Below are positions 1 through 11,169 of a stretch of 64,000 bases of DNA, in pieces. The number at the start of each line of letters is the position of its first letter. Position 1 is the stretch's first letter. The position numbers and the translations under genes were made by a program. Source of the stretch: Prionace glauca (taxonomy: Eukaryota > Chordata > Chondrichthyes > Carcharhiniformes > Carcharhinidae); the NCBI GenBank assembly GCA_037974335.1, contig CM075760.1:12191791-12255790 (forward strand), read 5' to 3'. The notes under the pieces were generated by a model. It searched no databases. It was not told the origin of the DNA and saw only the letters and a program-made list of their open reading frames with translations.

Positions 1-235
1 TTACTGATACAAGGCCCAGATTGTAATAACTGAGAGGGGTTTAGGGCAGAGATTACTGATACAGGGCCCAGATTGTAATAACAGAGAGTTTTAGGGCAGA
101 GATTACTCATACAAGGCCCAGATTGTAATAACTGAGAGAGGTTTAGGGCAGAGATTACTGATACAATCCCAGATTGTAATAACTGAGAGGGGTTTAGGAC
201 ACAGATTACTGATGCAAGGCCCAGATTAGAACAAA
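1..235. repeat. 52-bp minisatellite, block 1
   Basis: Tandem copies of a 52-bp unit containing GATACAAGGCCCAGATTG and TTTAGGGCAGAG. The array runs off the left edge and is cut by the LINE that follows; it resumes near 2006 in the middle of a unit. Non-coding. Confidence 0.93.
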
Positions 236-2005
236 GAACAAAGAACAACCCAGCACGGGTTTCCAAGGAGAATAGTCCCAGTTTCCTCAACCTCTCCTCG
301 TAACCCAGTCCCCCCATGCCAGGCAACATCCTGGTAAACCTCCTCTGCACCCTTTCCAGAGACTCCACGTCCTTCCGGTAGTAAGGTGACCAGAACTGGA
401 CGCAGTACTCCAAATGCGGTCTAACCAACGTTCTGTACAACTGAAGTATTAGACAGCAGCTTTTATACTCTATGCCCCTTCCTATAAAGGCCAACATCCC
501 ATAAGCCTTCCTAACGACCTTCTCCACTTGTGATGCAACCTTCATGGATTTGTGAACCTGCACTCCCAGGTCCCTCTGTGTTTCTATACTCCTAATCGGC
601 CTCCCTTTAATCTCATAGCTCCTTTCTGCATTATTCCGTCCAAAATGCATCACCTCGCATTTGTCAGGATTAAATGCCATATGCCACCTATCTGCTCACT
701 GCACCAACCTATATATATCCTGTTGTATCACCTGACACTCCAGTTCCGTACCCGCCAACCCTGCCACCTTGGTGTCATCAGCAAACTTGCTAATCACACC
801 ACCTACGCCCTCTTCCAAGTCATTTATGTAGACTACAAAGAGGAGAGGTCCCAGTACTGAGCCCTGCGGCACACCACTGGTCACTGACCTCCAGCCCGAC
901 AAGGTCCCTTCCACAACTACCCTCTGTCTCCTATTTCCCAGCCAGTTCTCAATCCACCTAGCTACCTTGCCTCGTATCCCATGCGCCTTAACCTTTTCTA
1001 CCAGCCTACCGTGAGGGACTTTGTCAAACGCCTTACTGAAATCCATATAGATGACATCAACGGTTCTCCCATCGTCAACCGTTTTTGTCACCTCCTCAAA
1101 GAATTCCACCAGATTCGTAAGGCAAGACCTCCCTCTAACAAAGCCATGTTGCGTATCCCTAATCAGATCGCAACGCTCCAAATGCTCATACATCCTACCC
1201 CTAAGTATTTTTTCCATTAACTTCCCTACCACCGATGTCAAACTCACCGGTCTATAATTCCCAGGGTTATCCCTACTGCCTTTTTTGAACAACGGGACCA
1301 CATTTGATACCCTCCAGTCTTCTGGGACCTCACCTGTGTCCAAAGAAGAGACAAAGATTTGCGCCAGAGGCCCAGCAATTTCATCTTTCGCCTCCCTAAG
1401 CAGCCTGGGATAAATACCATCAGGCCCCGGAGCTTTATCCGTCCTTACGCTACCTAAAAGCCCTAGCACTTCCTCTCTCGTAATAACTACATCCTGCAAA
1501 TAAACCTCCACTCCCTCCAAGAGACCACACGATTCCAAACTCCTCTCCTTTGTGAATACCGACGCAAAGTATTCATTCAGGAGCTCCCCCATCCCCTCCG
1601 ACTCAATACACAACTCTCCACTCTTGTCCCTAAGAGGACCAATTTTCCCTCTAACTACTCTCTTGCCTCTGATATAGGAATAAAATGCCTTTGGATTTTC
1701 CTTAATCCTACCAGCCAAAGCCATGTCATGCCCTCTCTTCGCCCTTCTAATTCCCCTTTTTAGCTCCCTCCTACTCTCGCTGTATTCTTCCAGCGCACTC
1801 TCCGTACCCATTTGTTTTGACCTAACATACGCCTCCCTCTTCTTCCTGACCAAGTCTTCAATATCCTCCGTAATCCACGGCTGTCTAATCCTTCCTTTCC
1901 CATCCTTTCGCTTAACCGGAACATACCTCCCCTGCAACCATTTCATTTTGTCCCTAAATGCCTCCCACTTGCCAACCGTGGACTTGCCAGCTAACAGTCC
2001 CTCCC
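236..2005 (-). mobile_element. CR1-like LINE, 5'-truncated with internal deletion
   Basis: This minus-strand LINE splits a minisatellite unit. The order of reverse-transcriptase motifs and the 3' part match the CR1/L2 group of non-LTR retrotransposons as I know them. Compared with the related copy at 13990-15107, about 300 bases encoding the RT C-terminus are missing: the sequence jumps from an AACAACCCAGCACGGG end straight to the region before GLFSLER. The 5' half of the element (ORF1, endonuclease) is absent. The longest open part is annotated separately. Confidence 0.88.
696..1946 (-). pseudogene. LINE reverse transcriptase fragment (416 codons)
   Basis: A 416-codon open stretch encodes the RT domain of a CR1-like LINE. 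Visible motifs in order are KAPGPDGIYPRLLREAKD, LFKKGSRDNPGNYRPVSL (about residue 219), VIYMDFSKAFDKVPHGRL (about 304), TSGVPQGSVLGPLLF (about 360) and the catalytic FADDTK (about 388). These are the finger, palm A, B and C motifs of non-LTR reverse transcriptases, which copy element RNA at a nicked target. The frame ends at a TGA where relatives read tryptophan (context RLVQ-stop-ADRW), and homologous coding sequence continues past it, so the copy is dead. No endonuclease domain lies upstream. The long surviving frame suggests a fairly recent insertion. Confidence 0.85.
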
Positions 2006-3126
2006 AATCAGTAATAACTCAGAGAGGTTTAGGGCAGCGATTACTGATACAGGGCCCAGATTGTAATAACAGAGAGTTTTAGGGCAGAGATTACTCATAC
2101 AAGGCCCAGATTGTAATAACTGAGAGATGTTTAGAGCAGAGATTATAAATTCAAGGCCCAGATTGTGATAACTGAGGGAGGTTTAGGGCTGCGATTACTG
2201 ATACAAGGCCAGACTGTAATAACTGAGAGAGGTTTAGGACAGAGATTACTGATACAAGGCCCAGACTGTAATAACTGAGAGAGGTTTAGGGCGGAGATTA
2301 TTGATACAAGGCCCAGATTGTAATAACTGAGAGAGATTTAGGGCAGAGATTACTGATACTATCCCAGATTGTAATAACTGAGAGGGGTTTAGGGCAGAGA
2401 TTACTGATACAGGGCCCAGATTGTAATAACAGAGAGTTTTAGGGCAGAGATTACTCATACAAGGCCCAGATTGTTATAACTGAGAGAGGTTTAGGGCAGA
2501 GATTACTGATACAATCCCAGATTGTAATAACTGAGAGGGGTTTAGGGCACAGATTACTGATGCAAGGCCCAGATTGTAATAACTCAGAGAGGTTTAGGGC
2601 AGCGATTACTGATACAGGGCCCAGATTGTAATAACAGAGAGTTTTAGGGCAGAGATTACTCATACATGGCCCAGATTGTAATAACTGAGAGATGTTTAGA
2701 GCAGAGATTATAAATTCAAGGCCCAGATTGTGATAACTGAGGGAGGTTTAGGGCAGAGATTACTGATACAAGGCCAGACTGTAATAACTGAGAGAGGTTT
2801 AGGACAGAGATTACTGATACAAGGCCCAGACTGTAATAACTGAGAGAGGTTTAGGGCGGAGATTATTGATACAAGGCCCAGATTGTAATAACTAAGAGAG
2901 GTTTAGGACAGAGATTACTGATACAAGGCCCAGATTGTAATAACTGTGAGAGAGGTTTAGGGCAGAGATTACTGATACAAGGCCCAGATTGTAATAACCG
3001 TGAGAGAGGTTTAGGGCAGAGATTACTGACACAAGGCCCAGATTGTAATAACTGAGAGAGGTTTAAGACAGACATGACTGATACAAAGTCCAGATTGTAA
3101 TAACTGAGAGAGGTTTAGGGCAAAGA
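2006..3126. repeat. 52-bp minisatellite, block 2
   Basis: About 21 units of the same 52-bp repeat as block 1. Several variant units (GATACAATCCCAG, AACAGAGAGTTTTAGGG, AATTCAAGGCCCAG) recur in the same order near 2040-2200 and 2600-2760 and also match block 1, so multi-unit blocks have been copied. Short minus-strand frames reading [18 protein letters not shown] are by-products of the repeat. Confidence 0.93.
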
Positions 3127-3482
3127 TTGTGTGTGTGTGTGAGAGAGAGAGAGGTTGTGTGCCTTTCAGTGTCTGTGAGCTTGTGTGTTTCTGTATGTGT
3201 GTGTCTGTCTTTCAACATGTGTTTCTGTGTGCCTGTGAGTGTGTGTGCGCGTGTGTGTGTCTGTCTGTCTCTCTGTGTCTGGGTGTGTGAGTGTGTATCT
3301 GTGTCTGTGCGTCTCTCTGAATATATCTCTATGTGAGTGCCTCTGTGTTTGTGTGTGTGTGCATCTGTCTCTGTGTCAATGAGTGTGTGTGTCTGTCTGT
3401 CCGTGTCTGGGTGTGTGTGTGTGTCAGTGTCTGTGTGTTTCTGTGAATGTGTGTGTCTCTCTCTGGCACTATGTGAGTGCTT

Positions 3483-3545
<63 letters not shown>

Positions 3546-3562
3546 AGCATGTATGAGTGTTT
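3127..3562. repeat. GT/CT-rich microsatellite
   Basis: Runs of GTGTGT mixed with CTCTGTGTCT, ending in a pure (GT)n tract of about 55 bases near 3487-3543. Open frames in several phases (CVCVCV, THTHTH) come from the simple sequence and are not genes. Confidence 0.95.
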
Positions 3563-3790
3563 AAATCTCAATTACGTTCAGTTTCAGGCCATTTGCCCCA
3601 TTGATCCTGCTCCCCCACTCAAACAGATCATGGTAAACACACACAGAGAAATATACAGGTAGTTTGGATGTATTTATTGACCTGTTAATGTGACTGAATG
3701 CTACACATCCTGGTTTGCCATAGATACAAAAAATGAGTCAGCATTGTAAGCAGTGTCGCTGGAAATATCAAATTGCAAAGAGTTTTTCAT
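3563..3790. repeat. Local duplicate segment (copy 1)
   Basis: Sequence beginning near AATTACGTTCAGTTTCAGG and including AAACAGATCATGGTAAACAC is repeated at 9046-9280 with scattered substitutions. In both places it directly follows a GT-rich microsatellite. The reverse strand carries AATAAA in GGTCAATAAATACATCC, so this could be an old 3'-untranslated end, but no exon is recognised. Confidence 0.75.
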
Positions 3791-4676
3791 GTTTAGTAAA
3801 TGGACAAAACTGGTGGAGAGGTTTCAGAGCAGGGAAATGTAAATTGACACAACTTAGATTGAAAAGGGATAGAACAACGTACTTTAATAAATGATGAAAA
3901 GACAGAAACAGTGGAAGCTCCAAATGTTTGGATATTTCACAGCTGGATTCACACAATACACACAGCAATGTCTCTGATATTGTGGAATTGTTATAAATGT
4001 GGTTCATCTCAGTCCGGAGGCTGCATTCATGTTCCAGAGTTAATCTGATCACTCTCATCAAAACAGGATCAGCATTTCTGTACAATGTGAGTGAATTGTA
4101 AACTCAGTGAGTTCAGGTTCAATGTTTAAAATAACCAGTCCCTTTTCTGTGGCTGCTTTGGGGAATGTCAGTGGGATGTAGTTTCCAGGCAAGTGTGAAC
4201 AATTGTATCGGGGAATCATTGGAAGCAGTTTCCATTGAGAGCTTCCTGCATTCTGGAAATGTGTGGGATCTATTCAGATTTAGGAAATGGATGGGGGAAT
4301 AAAGATGCAGTTTGGTGTTAATTACATGAGACTGTCGGCTTTGAAGATTCCCCAGTTCCATGTGCTTAGAGTCAGGAGGGATTAAAGCAACGTTCATTGT
4401 TCAAATTCTTCAGATAAGTTTCAAAGTGAGTGAGAGACAGAATACACAAACTCTGAGACAGAGAGAGACACATCTGTATTCACAGCTTCATCTCCATGTT
4501 ACAATCTGAGGAGCTGAGATCCTGGTTGAATTAAACACGAGTTCACACTGGGATGCTGAACAATTTGAGTTCTGTTTGTTCTCTCCCTAAAATAAATCTA
4601 AAAATCTGCAATGAAAAATTCCCTGGACAGAGCAGAGGGAATTTTACTCTGTGTCCTGTATTTGGGTTGGAAGTGT
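3791..4676. other. Unassigned, non-repetitive
   Basis: No domain, exon or repeat recognised. A minus-strand frame of 105 codons (3768-4085) has no recognisable product. AATAAAGATG on the plus strand near 4300 is a lone polyadenylation-like signal. Confidence 0.4.
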
Positions 4677-4911
4677 TTGATGAGCATGCGTTGGCACAGT
4701 GGTTGGCACTGCTGCCTCCCAGCGCCAGGGACCGGGGTTCAATCCCAGCCCTGGGTCACTGTCTGTACGGAGATTCTCCCCGTGTCTGCGTGGGTTTCCT
4801 CCGGGTGCTCCGGTTTCCTCCCTCAGTCCCCAGATGTGCAGGTTCGGTGAATTGGCCATGCTAAATTGTCCCTGAGTGTCAGGGGATGTGTAGGTTAGGG
4901 GGGATTAGCCA
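4677..4911 (+). mobile_element. tRNA-derived SINE
   Basis: Head reads TTGGCACAGTGGTTGGCACT with a box B GGGGTTCAATCCC, followed by the conserved body GGTTTCCTCCGGGTGCTCCG and AGATGTGCAGGTTCGGTGAA. This is the common elasmobranch tRNA-headed SINE, probably the HE1 type, though the family name is from memory. It is transcribed by RNA polymerase III and moved by LINE machinery. Confidence 0.85.
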
Positions 4912-5652
4912 GGAAAGTGAACCTTGCCCCTTATCCTTTATCCCCTTTGCCCCAAGTGCTGTATCTAACAGCCCCTCGGAAACATTCAATGTTTTGTCCT
5001 CAACTATTTTCTGTGTTGGTGAATTCCACAGGCTGACCCCTCTCTGGGTGAAGAGATTTCTCCTCATCTCTGTCCTAAACCGTCTCCCCTGTATCCTCAG
5101 ACTGTGAGCCCTGGTTCTGGACACCCCCACCACCGGGATCATCCTTCTGGCACCTACCCCTGTCTGGTCCTGTTAGAATTTTATTGATTTTGATGAGTTC
5201 GCCCCCTCACTCTTCTGATCTCCAGTGAATACAATCCCAACCCACTCAATCTCTCCTCATTCGTCAGTCCCTCCATCCCAGGGATCCGTCTGGTAAACCT
5301 TCTCCGGGCTCCCTCTGGAGCAAGAACATCCTTCCTCAGATACAGAGAGCCAAACTGTCCACAATATTCGGGCTGTGGTCTCACCAAGGCCCTGTCTAAT
5401 TGCAGCAAGACCCTCTTCCTGTTCTCCAATCCTCTCGCTATGGGGGCCAACATCCCATTGGCCTTTTCTCCTGCCTCCTGCCCCTGCACGCTTGCCTCCA
5501 GCGATTGGTGTGTGAGGGACACCCAGGTCTCCTTGTACATTCCCCGCTCCTCATTTATGGCCATTCAGACAGTAATCCGCCTCCCCCTTTCTGCTCCCAA
5601 AGTGGAGAACCTCACATTTGCCGCTGAATACCTCCCTTTCCCCCATTAGGAT
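4912..5652 (-). mobile_element. CR1-like LINE, 3' part
   Basis: Minus-strand translation gives LNKL-type RT C-terminal sequence in two frames: RALVRPQPEYCGQF, GMEGLTNEERLSGLGLYSLE (5181-5564) and GRRFRTEMRRNLFTQRGVSLW (4879-5142). This is the 3' end of a CR1-like RT, with the frame shifted between the two parts. It abuts the SINE. Confidence 0.82.
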
Positions 5653-5689
5653 CATTCCTAAAACCAATCACTTTTCACCAAATCTGTGG

Positions 5690-5812
5690 GGCGTCTGTCC
5701 CTAAACTCGCCCGTGACTCAATTTTTCACTCCTGGTTCCTGTGAAGCATCTCAGGGACAATTCTGTTCAAGGTGCTACATAAATGCAAGTTGTTGTTGTT
5801 GTGTGTGTGTGT
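5690..5812 (+). mobile_element. LINE/SINE 3' tail with (TTG)n
   Basis: GGTGCTACATAAATGCAAG followed by TTGTTGTTGTTG is a recurrent 3' end with a short simple repeat. The same end occurs at 20683-20722. Only the tail is present, so the parent element is uncertain. Confidence 0.6.
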
Positions 5813-6654
5813 GTCTGAGTGTCAGCGTCTGTCCATGTCCGGGACACTGCAGGTTACAGAGAACGGTTCACTCTGGTCTGTGACTGTCCATCTGGTGTGT
5901 GTCTCAGTGTCAGCTCTGTAACACGCACAGCACAATCCCATCCTGTTTCTGTCTCTCTCTGTCTCTGTCTCTGGATCTCTCTCCCTCTCTGAAATTAGTT
6001 TGTCACTTTCTTAAATAAGACACATTTCCAAAGAGCTGGATTGATCCAATTTAAACAGCAAGCTTTCTGCAAATGATGGTTTGTAAATGCTGCTGAGCTC
6101 AGGACACTCGGTACCTTAATGTTCCAATAAGATAGAATCTGTATTGGGACAACTGTCACCCCAGAGGCTCCAAACTTCACCCTGTTAACATTCTGACCAA
6201 ACACTAAAGCTTTCCGAGGCTCACAAATCCAACCCCGCTTTCCGTGTTTGATTCTCCCGGCTCTGTTCTGATTCTGGGACAGATTCCTGGTGTGTATCCT
6301 CCGCATGAACAGTCCTTCCCAATCCCGTGTCGCTCCCAAACACGGCATCCGACTCCAATAAGACCAGATTGGGGGGGGGGGGGAGTCCAGGACTTGGGGG
6401 GACATTGGATTTGAGACAATGTTTAGTATTTTAGACATTCAGGAGTGAAATGAAGAAACACTTTGCCACACCGGGGGTGATATTAGTTTGGAACAATCTT
6501 CTGCAAACGGCAATCGATGCTCAGTTGCTGTTTAAATCTGAGGTTGGGGGATTTTTCTTAGCCAAAGGTGCAAAGCGATACAGAATTCGATCACAGAGCG
6601 GCCGTGATATCATTGAATGTGGGAACTGGGGTGAATCCTCCTCTTCCTCTGTAC
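5813..6654. other. Mostly unassigned; part related to 16190-16300
   Basis: The stretch 6150-6300 (AACATTCTGACCAAACACT and neighbouring words) resembles 16190-16300 (AACATTCTGATCAAACACT). A G run lies near 6367-6382. Minus-strand frames of 147 and 71 codons here have no recognised domain and overlap this repeat, so I do not call them genes. Confidence 0.45.
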
Positions 6655-6705
6655 AGCACGGTGGCACAGGGGTTAGCACTGCTGTCTCACAGCACCAGGG
6701 ACCCG
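6655..6705 (+). mobile_element. SINE head fragment
   Basis: About 50 bases (AGCACGGTGGCACAGGGGTT through CACCAGGGACCCGGA) of the tRNA-derived SINE. It breaks off exactly at the start of minisatellite block 3, so the minisatellite junction cuts or captures the SINE. Confidence 0.75.
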
Positions 6706-7733
6706 GATTACTGATACAAGGCCCAGATTGTAATAACTGAGAGTGGTTTAGGGCAGAGATTACTGATACAAGGCCCAGATTGTAATAACTGAGAGAGGTT
6801 TAGGGCAGAGATTAATGATACAAGGCCCAGATTGTAATAACGGAGAGTGGTTTAGGGCAGAGATTACTGATACAAGGCCCAGATTGTAATAACTGAGAGT
6901 GGTTTAGGGCAGAGATTACTGATACAAGGCCCAGATTGTAATAACTGAGAGAGGTTTAGGGCAGAGATTACTGATACAAGACCCAGATTGTAATAACTGA
7001 GAGTGGTTTAGGGCAGGGATTACTGATACAAGGCCCAGATTGTAATAACTGAGAGAGGTTTAGGGCAGAGATTACTGATACAAGGCCCAGATTGTAATAA
7101 CTGAGAGTGGTTTAGGCCAGAGATTACTGATACAAGGCCCAGATTGTAATAAATGAGAGTGGTTTAGGGCAGAGATTACTGATACAAGGCCCAGATTATA
7201 ATAACTGAGAGTGGTTTAGGGCAGAGATTACTGATACAAGGCCCAGATTGTAATAACTGAAAGAGGTTTAGGGCAGAGATTACTGATACAAGGCCCAGAT
7301 TGTAATAACTGAGAGTGGTTTAGGGCAGAGATTACTGATACAAGGCCCAGATTGTAATAACTGAGAGAGGTTTAGGGCAGGGATTACTGATACAAGGCCC
7401 AGATTGTAATAACTGAGAGAGGTTTAGGGCAGAGATTACTGATACAAGGCCCAGATTGTAATAATTGAGAGAGGTTTAGGGCAGAGATTACTAATACAAG
7501 GTCCAGATTGTAATAACTGAGAGTGGTTTAGGGCAGGGATTACTGATACAAGGCCCAGAATGTAATAACTGAGAGAGGTTTAGGGCAGAGATTACTGATA
7601 CAAGGTCCAGATTGTAATAACTGAGAGAGGTTTAGGGCAGAGATTACTGATACAAGGCCCAGATTGTAATAATTGAGAGAGGTTTAGGGCAGAGATTACT
7701 AATACAAGGCCCAGATTGTAATAACTGGGACAG
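6706..7733. repeat. 52-bp minisatellite, block 3
   Basis: About 20 units of the same 52-bp repeat. Units alternate between GAGAGTGG and GAGAGAGG variants, a different variant mix from block 2. Very homogeneous. Confidence 0.94.
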
Positions 7734-8080
7734 GCATGAACAGTGTGGATCGGGAACAGCTGCTCTCCTTAGTTGAAGGGTCAGTTGCGAGGGGGACACA
7801 GGTTCAAGGTGAGGGACAGGAGGTTGAGGGGGATGTGAGGAAGAATTGTTTTACCCAGAGGGTGGGGAGGGTCTGGAATGTGCTCCCTGGGAGGGAGGGT
7901 AGAGGCAAGTTGTCTCACACCCTTTAAAAAGTCCCTGGATGAGCATTCGGCCCATCATCACATTCAGGGCTGTGGGCCAAGTGCTGGGAAATGGGGTTGG
8001 GTGGGGATGTTAGGTGGTTCTGACGGACTATAGTACAGACTCGATGGGCCGAGGGGTCTCTCCTGCACTGTGTGAATCTG
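7734..8080 (+). mobile_element. CR1-like LINE 3' end
   Basis: Plus-strand sequence encodes NSVDREQLLSLVEGSVARGT and KNCFTQRVGRVWNVLPG, the C-terminal signature of CR1-like RTs, followed by the usual 3' words TCGATGGGCCGA and CTGCACTGT. A closer relative is at 53430-53825. Confidence 0.82.
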
Positions 8081-8315
8081 GGATTGTGTGATGGGGAAAT
8101 GTTTTGAACGCACTGGGATCTGGAATGTTCTGTCTGAGCCAGAGGGGGAAGGAGATTCCATCAGGAGGAGATTGAATGGGAGGCTGAGGGGAAAATATTG
8201 ACAGGGTTACGGGGAGAGGGTGGGGGGAGCGGGAATAGTCAAACTGCTCTTGCAGGCTCTCCATCCTGGATTGATGGGCTGAATGGCCTCCTGTGCTGTC
8301 CCCATTCTATGATTC
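8081..8315 (+). mobile_element. Second LINE 3' end
   Basis: GATCTGGAATGTTCTGTCTG, GGGAGAGGGTGGGGGGAGC and GATGGGCTGAATGGCCTCC are LINE 3'-end words. It lies directly behind the preceding tail, so two insertions are stacked in the same orientation. Confidence 0.72.
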
Positions 8316-8429
8316 ACACACAAGTGACCCTCTGGGTGTCTATCAGACCCCACTCATTCCCCCAGGATCAGTTCCAGCATTTCAAGCTCAGATCCCAGTA
8401 CTTTCTAGCTGGGGGCAGTGAGGAGTAAA

Positions 8430-9045
8430 ACAGAAATAGGAATGAGTGTGTGTGAGTGTCGGTGTGGTTATGTTTCTGTGTTTCTGTGTGTGTGAGGGAG
8501 AGATTCTAAGTGTGTGCACGTATTTCTGTGTGTGTGTGTGTGTGTGTGAGAGACAGATTGTGTGTCTTTCTGTGTGTGAGCTTGTGTGTCTGTGAGTGTC
8601 TGTGTGTTTTTGTATGTGTGTGGATTTCAACATGTGTTTCTATGTGTCTGTTGGTGTGTGTGTGTCTGTGAGTGAATGTGTGTGTGTGTCTGTCTCTCTG
8701 TGTCTCTCTGAATATGTGTGTGTGTCTCTCTGTATGAGTGCCTGTGTGTTTGTGTCTGTGTGTGTGTCTCTGTGTCTGTGAGTGAATGTGTGTGTTGTGT
8801 CTGTCTGTCTGTCTCTCTGTGTCTGTGTCTCTCTCTGAATATATGTGTGTCTCTCTCTGTCTCTATGTGAGTGCCTCTGTGTTTGTGTCTGTGTGTGTGT
8901 GTGCATCTGTCTCTGTGTCAATGAGTGTGTGTGTGTCTGTGTGTGTGCATCTGTCTCTGTGTCAATGAGTGTGTGTGTGTGTGTGCATCTGTCTCTGTGT
9001 CAATGAGTGTGTGTGTGTGTGTGTCTGTGTCTGTGTGTGTCAGCA
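8430..9045. repeat. GT/CT microsatellite
   Basis: Long run of TGTGTG, TCTCTG and interspersed motifs, related in composition and position to 3127-3562. Frames of 60-93 codons on both strands here are simple-sequence artefacts. Confidence 0.95.
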
Positions 9046-9425
9046 TGCATGAGTGTTTAAATCTCAATTCTGTGCAGTTTTAGTCCATTTGACCCATCGA
9101 GCCTGCTCCACCACTCAAACAGATCATGGTAAACACACACACAGAAATATACAGGTAGTTTGGATGTATTTATTGACCATTTAATGTAACTGAATTCTTC
9201 ACATCACAGTTTGCCATAGACACAAAAAATGAGACAGCATTGTAAGCAGCATAGCTGGAAACATCAAATTGATCACCCAATGCTTGATCACCGAGTCTGC
9301 ACCAACAGTAACTCCCACTAAAGTTGTGCTAACCCAGTTTTCCATCTCTTGTCCCATATCTGTGAATGTTGTGATGTTGTGAGCGCTCATCCAAATGTTT
9401 TTGAAAGATTGGAAGGTTTAGGAGA
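9046..9425. repeat. Local duplicate segment (copy 2) and flank
   Basis: Bases 9046-9280 match 3563-3790, including AAACAGATCATGGTAAACAC and TAGTTTGGATGTATTTATTG. The remainder (9281-9425) is unassigned. Confidence 0.72.
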
Positions 9426-10862
9426 GAGCTTTAGGGCAGAGATTACTGATACAAGGTCCAGATTGTAATAACTGAGAGAGGTTTAGGGCAGAGATTACTG
9501 ATACAAGGCCCAGATTGTAATAACTGAGAGTGGTTTAGGGCAGAGATTACTGCTACAAGGCCCAGATTGTAATAACTGAGGGATGTTTAGGGCAGAGATT
9601 ACTGCTACAAGGTCCAGATTGTAATAACTGAGGGATGTTTAGGGCAGAGATTACTGATACAAGGCCCAGATTGTAATAACTGAGAGAGGATTAGGGCAGA
9701 GATTACTGATACAAGGCCCAGATTGTAATAACTGAGAGTGGTTTAGGGCAGAGATTACTGATACAAGGCCCAGATTGTAATAACTGAGGGATGTTTAGGG
9801 CAGAGATTACTGATACAAGGCCCAGATTGTAATAACTGAGGGATGTTTAGAGCAGAGATTACTGCTGCAAGGCCCAGATTGTAATAACTGAGGGATGTTT
9901 AGGGCAGAGATTACTGCTACAAGGCCCAGATTGTAATAACTGAGGGATGTTTAGGGCAGAGATTACTGCTGCAAGGCCCAGATTGTAATAACTGAGGGAT
10001 GTTTAGGGCAGAGATTACTGCTACAAGGCCCAGATTGTAATAACTGAGGGATGTTTAGGGCAGAGATTACTGATACAAGGTCCAGACTGTAATAACTGAG
10101 GGATGTTTAGGGCGGAGATTACTGATACAAGGTCCAGACTGTAATAACTGAGGGATGTTTAGGGCGGAGATAAATGACATTAGGCAGATTGTAATAAGAG
10201 AGGTTAAAGGCAGAGATTTACTGCTACAGGCCCAGATTGTAATAACTGAGAGAGGTTTAGGGCAGAGATTACTGCTACAAGGCCCAGATTGTAATAACTG
10301 AGGGATGTTTAGGGCAGAGATTACTGATACAAGGATCAGATTGTAATAATTGAGGGATGTTTCGGGCAGAGATTACTGATACAAGGTCCAGATTGTAATA
10401 ACTGAGGGATGTTTAGGGCAGAGATTACTGATACAAGGCCCAGGTTGTAATAACTGAGGGATGTTTAGGGCAGAGATTACTGCTACAAGGTCCAGATTGT
10501 AATAATTGAGGGATGTTTAGGGCAGAGATTATTGCTACAAGGTCCAGATTGTAATAATTGAGGGATGTTTAGGGCAGAGATTACTGATACAAGGCCCAGA
10601 TTGTAATAACTGAGGGATGTTTAGGGCAGAGATTACTGCTACAAGTCCAGATTGTAATAATTGAGGGATGTTTAGGGCAGCGATTACTGCTACAAGTCCA
10701 GATTGTAATAATTGAGGGATGTTTAGGGCAGAGATTACTGCTACAAGGCCCAGATTGTAATAACTGAGGGATGTTTAGGGCGGAGATAAATGACATACGG
10801 CAGATTGTAATAAGAGAGGTTAAGGGCAGAGATTACTGACACAAGACCCAGACTGTAATAAC
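9426..10862. repeat. 52-bp minisatellite, block 4
   Basis: About 27 units, mostly a GAGGGATGTTTAGGGCAGAG variant with GCTACAAGG in place of GATACAAGG. Near 10165-10210 and 10785-10830 there are shorter, degenerate units (ATAAATGACAT). The array stops next to the duplicated tail-exon region. Confidence 0.94.
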
Positions 10863-11007
10863 AGAGAGTCTATTAATTGTAGTTAATAGTTTTCTTGTAG
10901 TTTAAATTTCATGTATAAATAAAGAACTTTTCTTGTACCTTATTCACAATTGTTCATTTCCCGTGATGTTGAGCTCTGTTTTTTACTCTTTCTGGTCTCT
11001 GTTACAG

Positions 11008-11067
11008 TTGTACAGATACCGGGCAGCTCAGATCGCATGGGTTCTGATCTCACTGTGAAGCTCAAAG
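11008..11067 (+). CDS. Putative cytoplasmic-tail exon, copy A
   Basis: A 60-nt segment sits between a good acceptor (pyrimidine tract then TCTGTTACAG) and a donor-like AAAG/GTCAGA. Read in phase 1 on both sides it encodes VQIPGSSDRMGSDLTVKLK. Phase-1 junctions, short length and the SSD...GSD pattern recall the cytoplasmic-tail exons of MHC class I genes (human SSDSAQGSDVSLTA), and phase-1 introns are the rule in MHC and immunoglobulin genes. No upstream alpha-domain or membrane exon is seen in this window, so the assignment is a guess. Alternatives are another immunoglobulin-superfamily tail or chance. The duplicate at 13111 keeps the same open frame. Confidence 0.38.
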
Positions 11068-11169
11068 GTCAGATTCACTTTTGTTAACTTTCAAATCAAT
11101 TTTCCTGTAAAATATTCTCTGAATTTTTTAAAAAAACACTGAATTCAAAATTAACTAATTCTGACTTTG

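Noticed and set aside
3768-4397. Minus-strand frames of 105 and 92 codons
   Set aside because: No domain, no convincing splice sites; the region reads like untranslated sequence.
4879-5564. Two minus-strand frames as host genes
   Set aside because: Both are LINE RT C-terminal fragments.
9426-10862. Regulatory array or coding repeats in the 52-bp minisatellite
   Set aside because: Stops occur in the frames and the unit shows no recognisable binding site or peptide; treated as a plain minisatellite.
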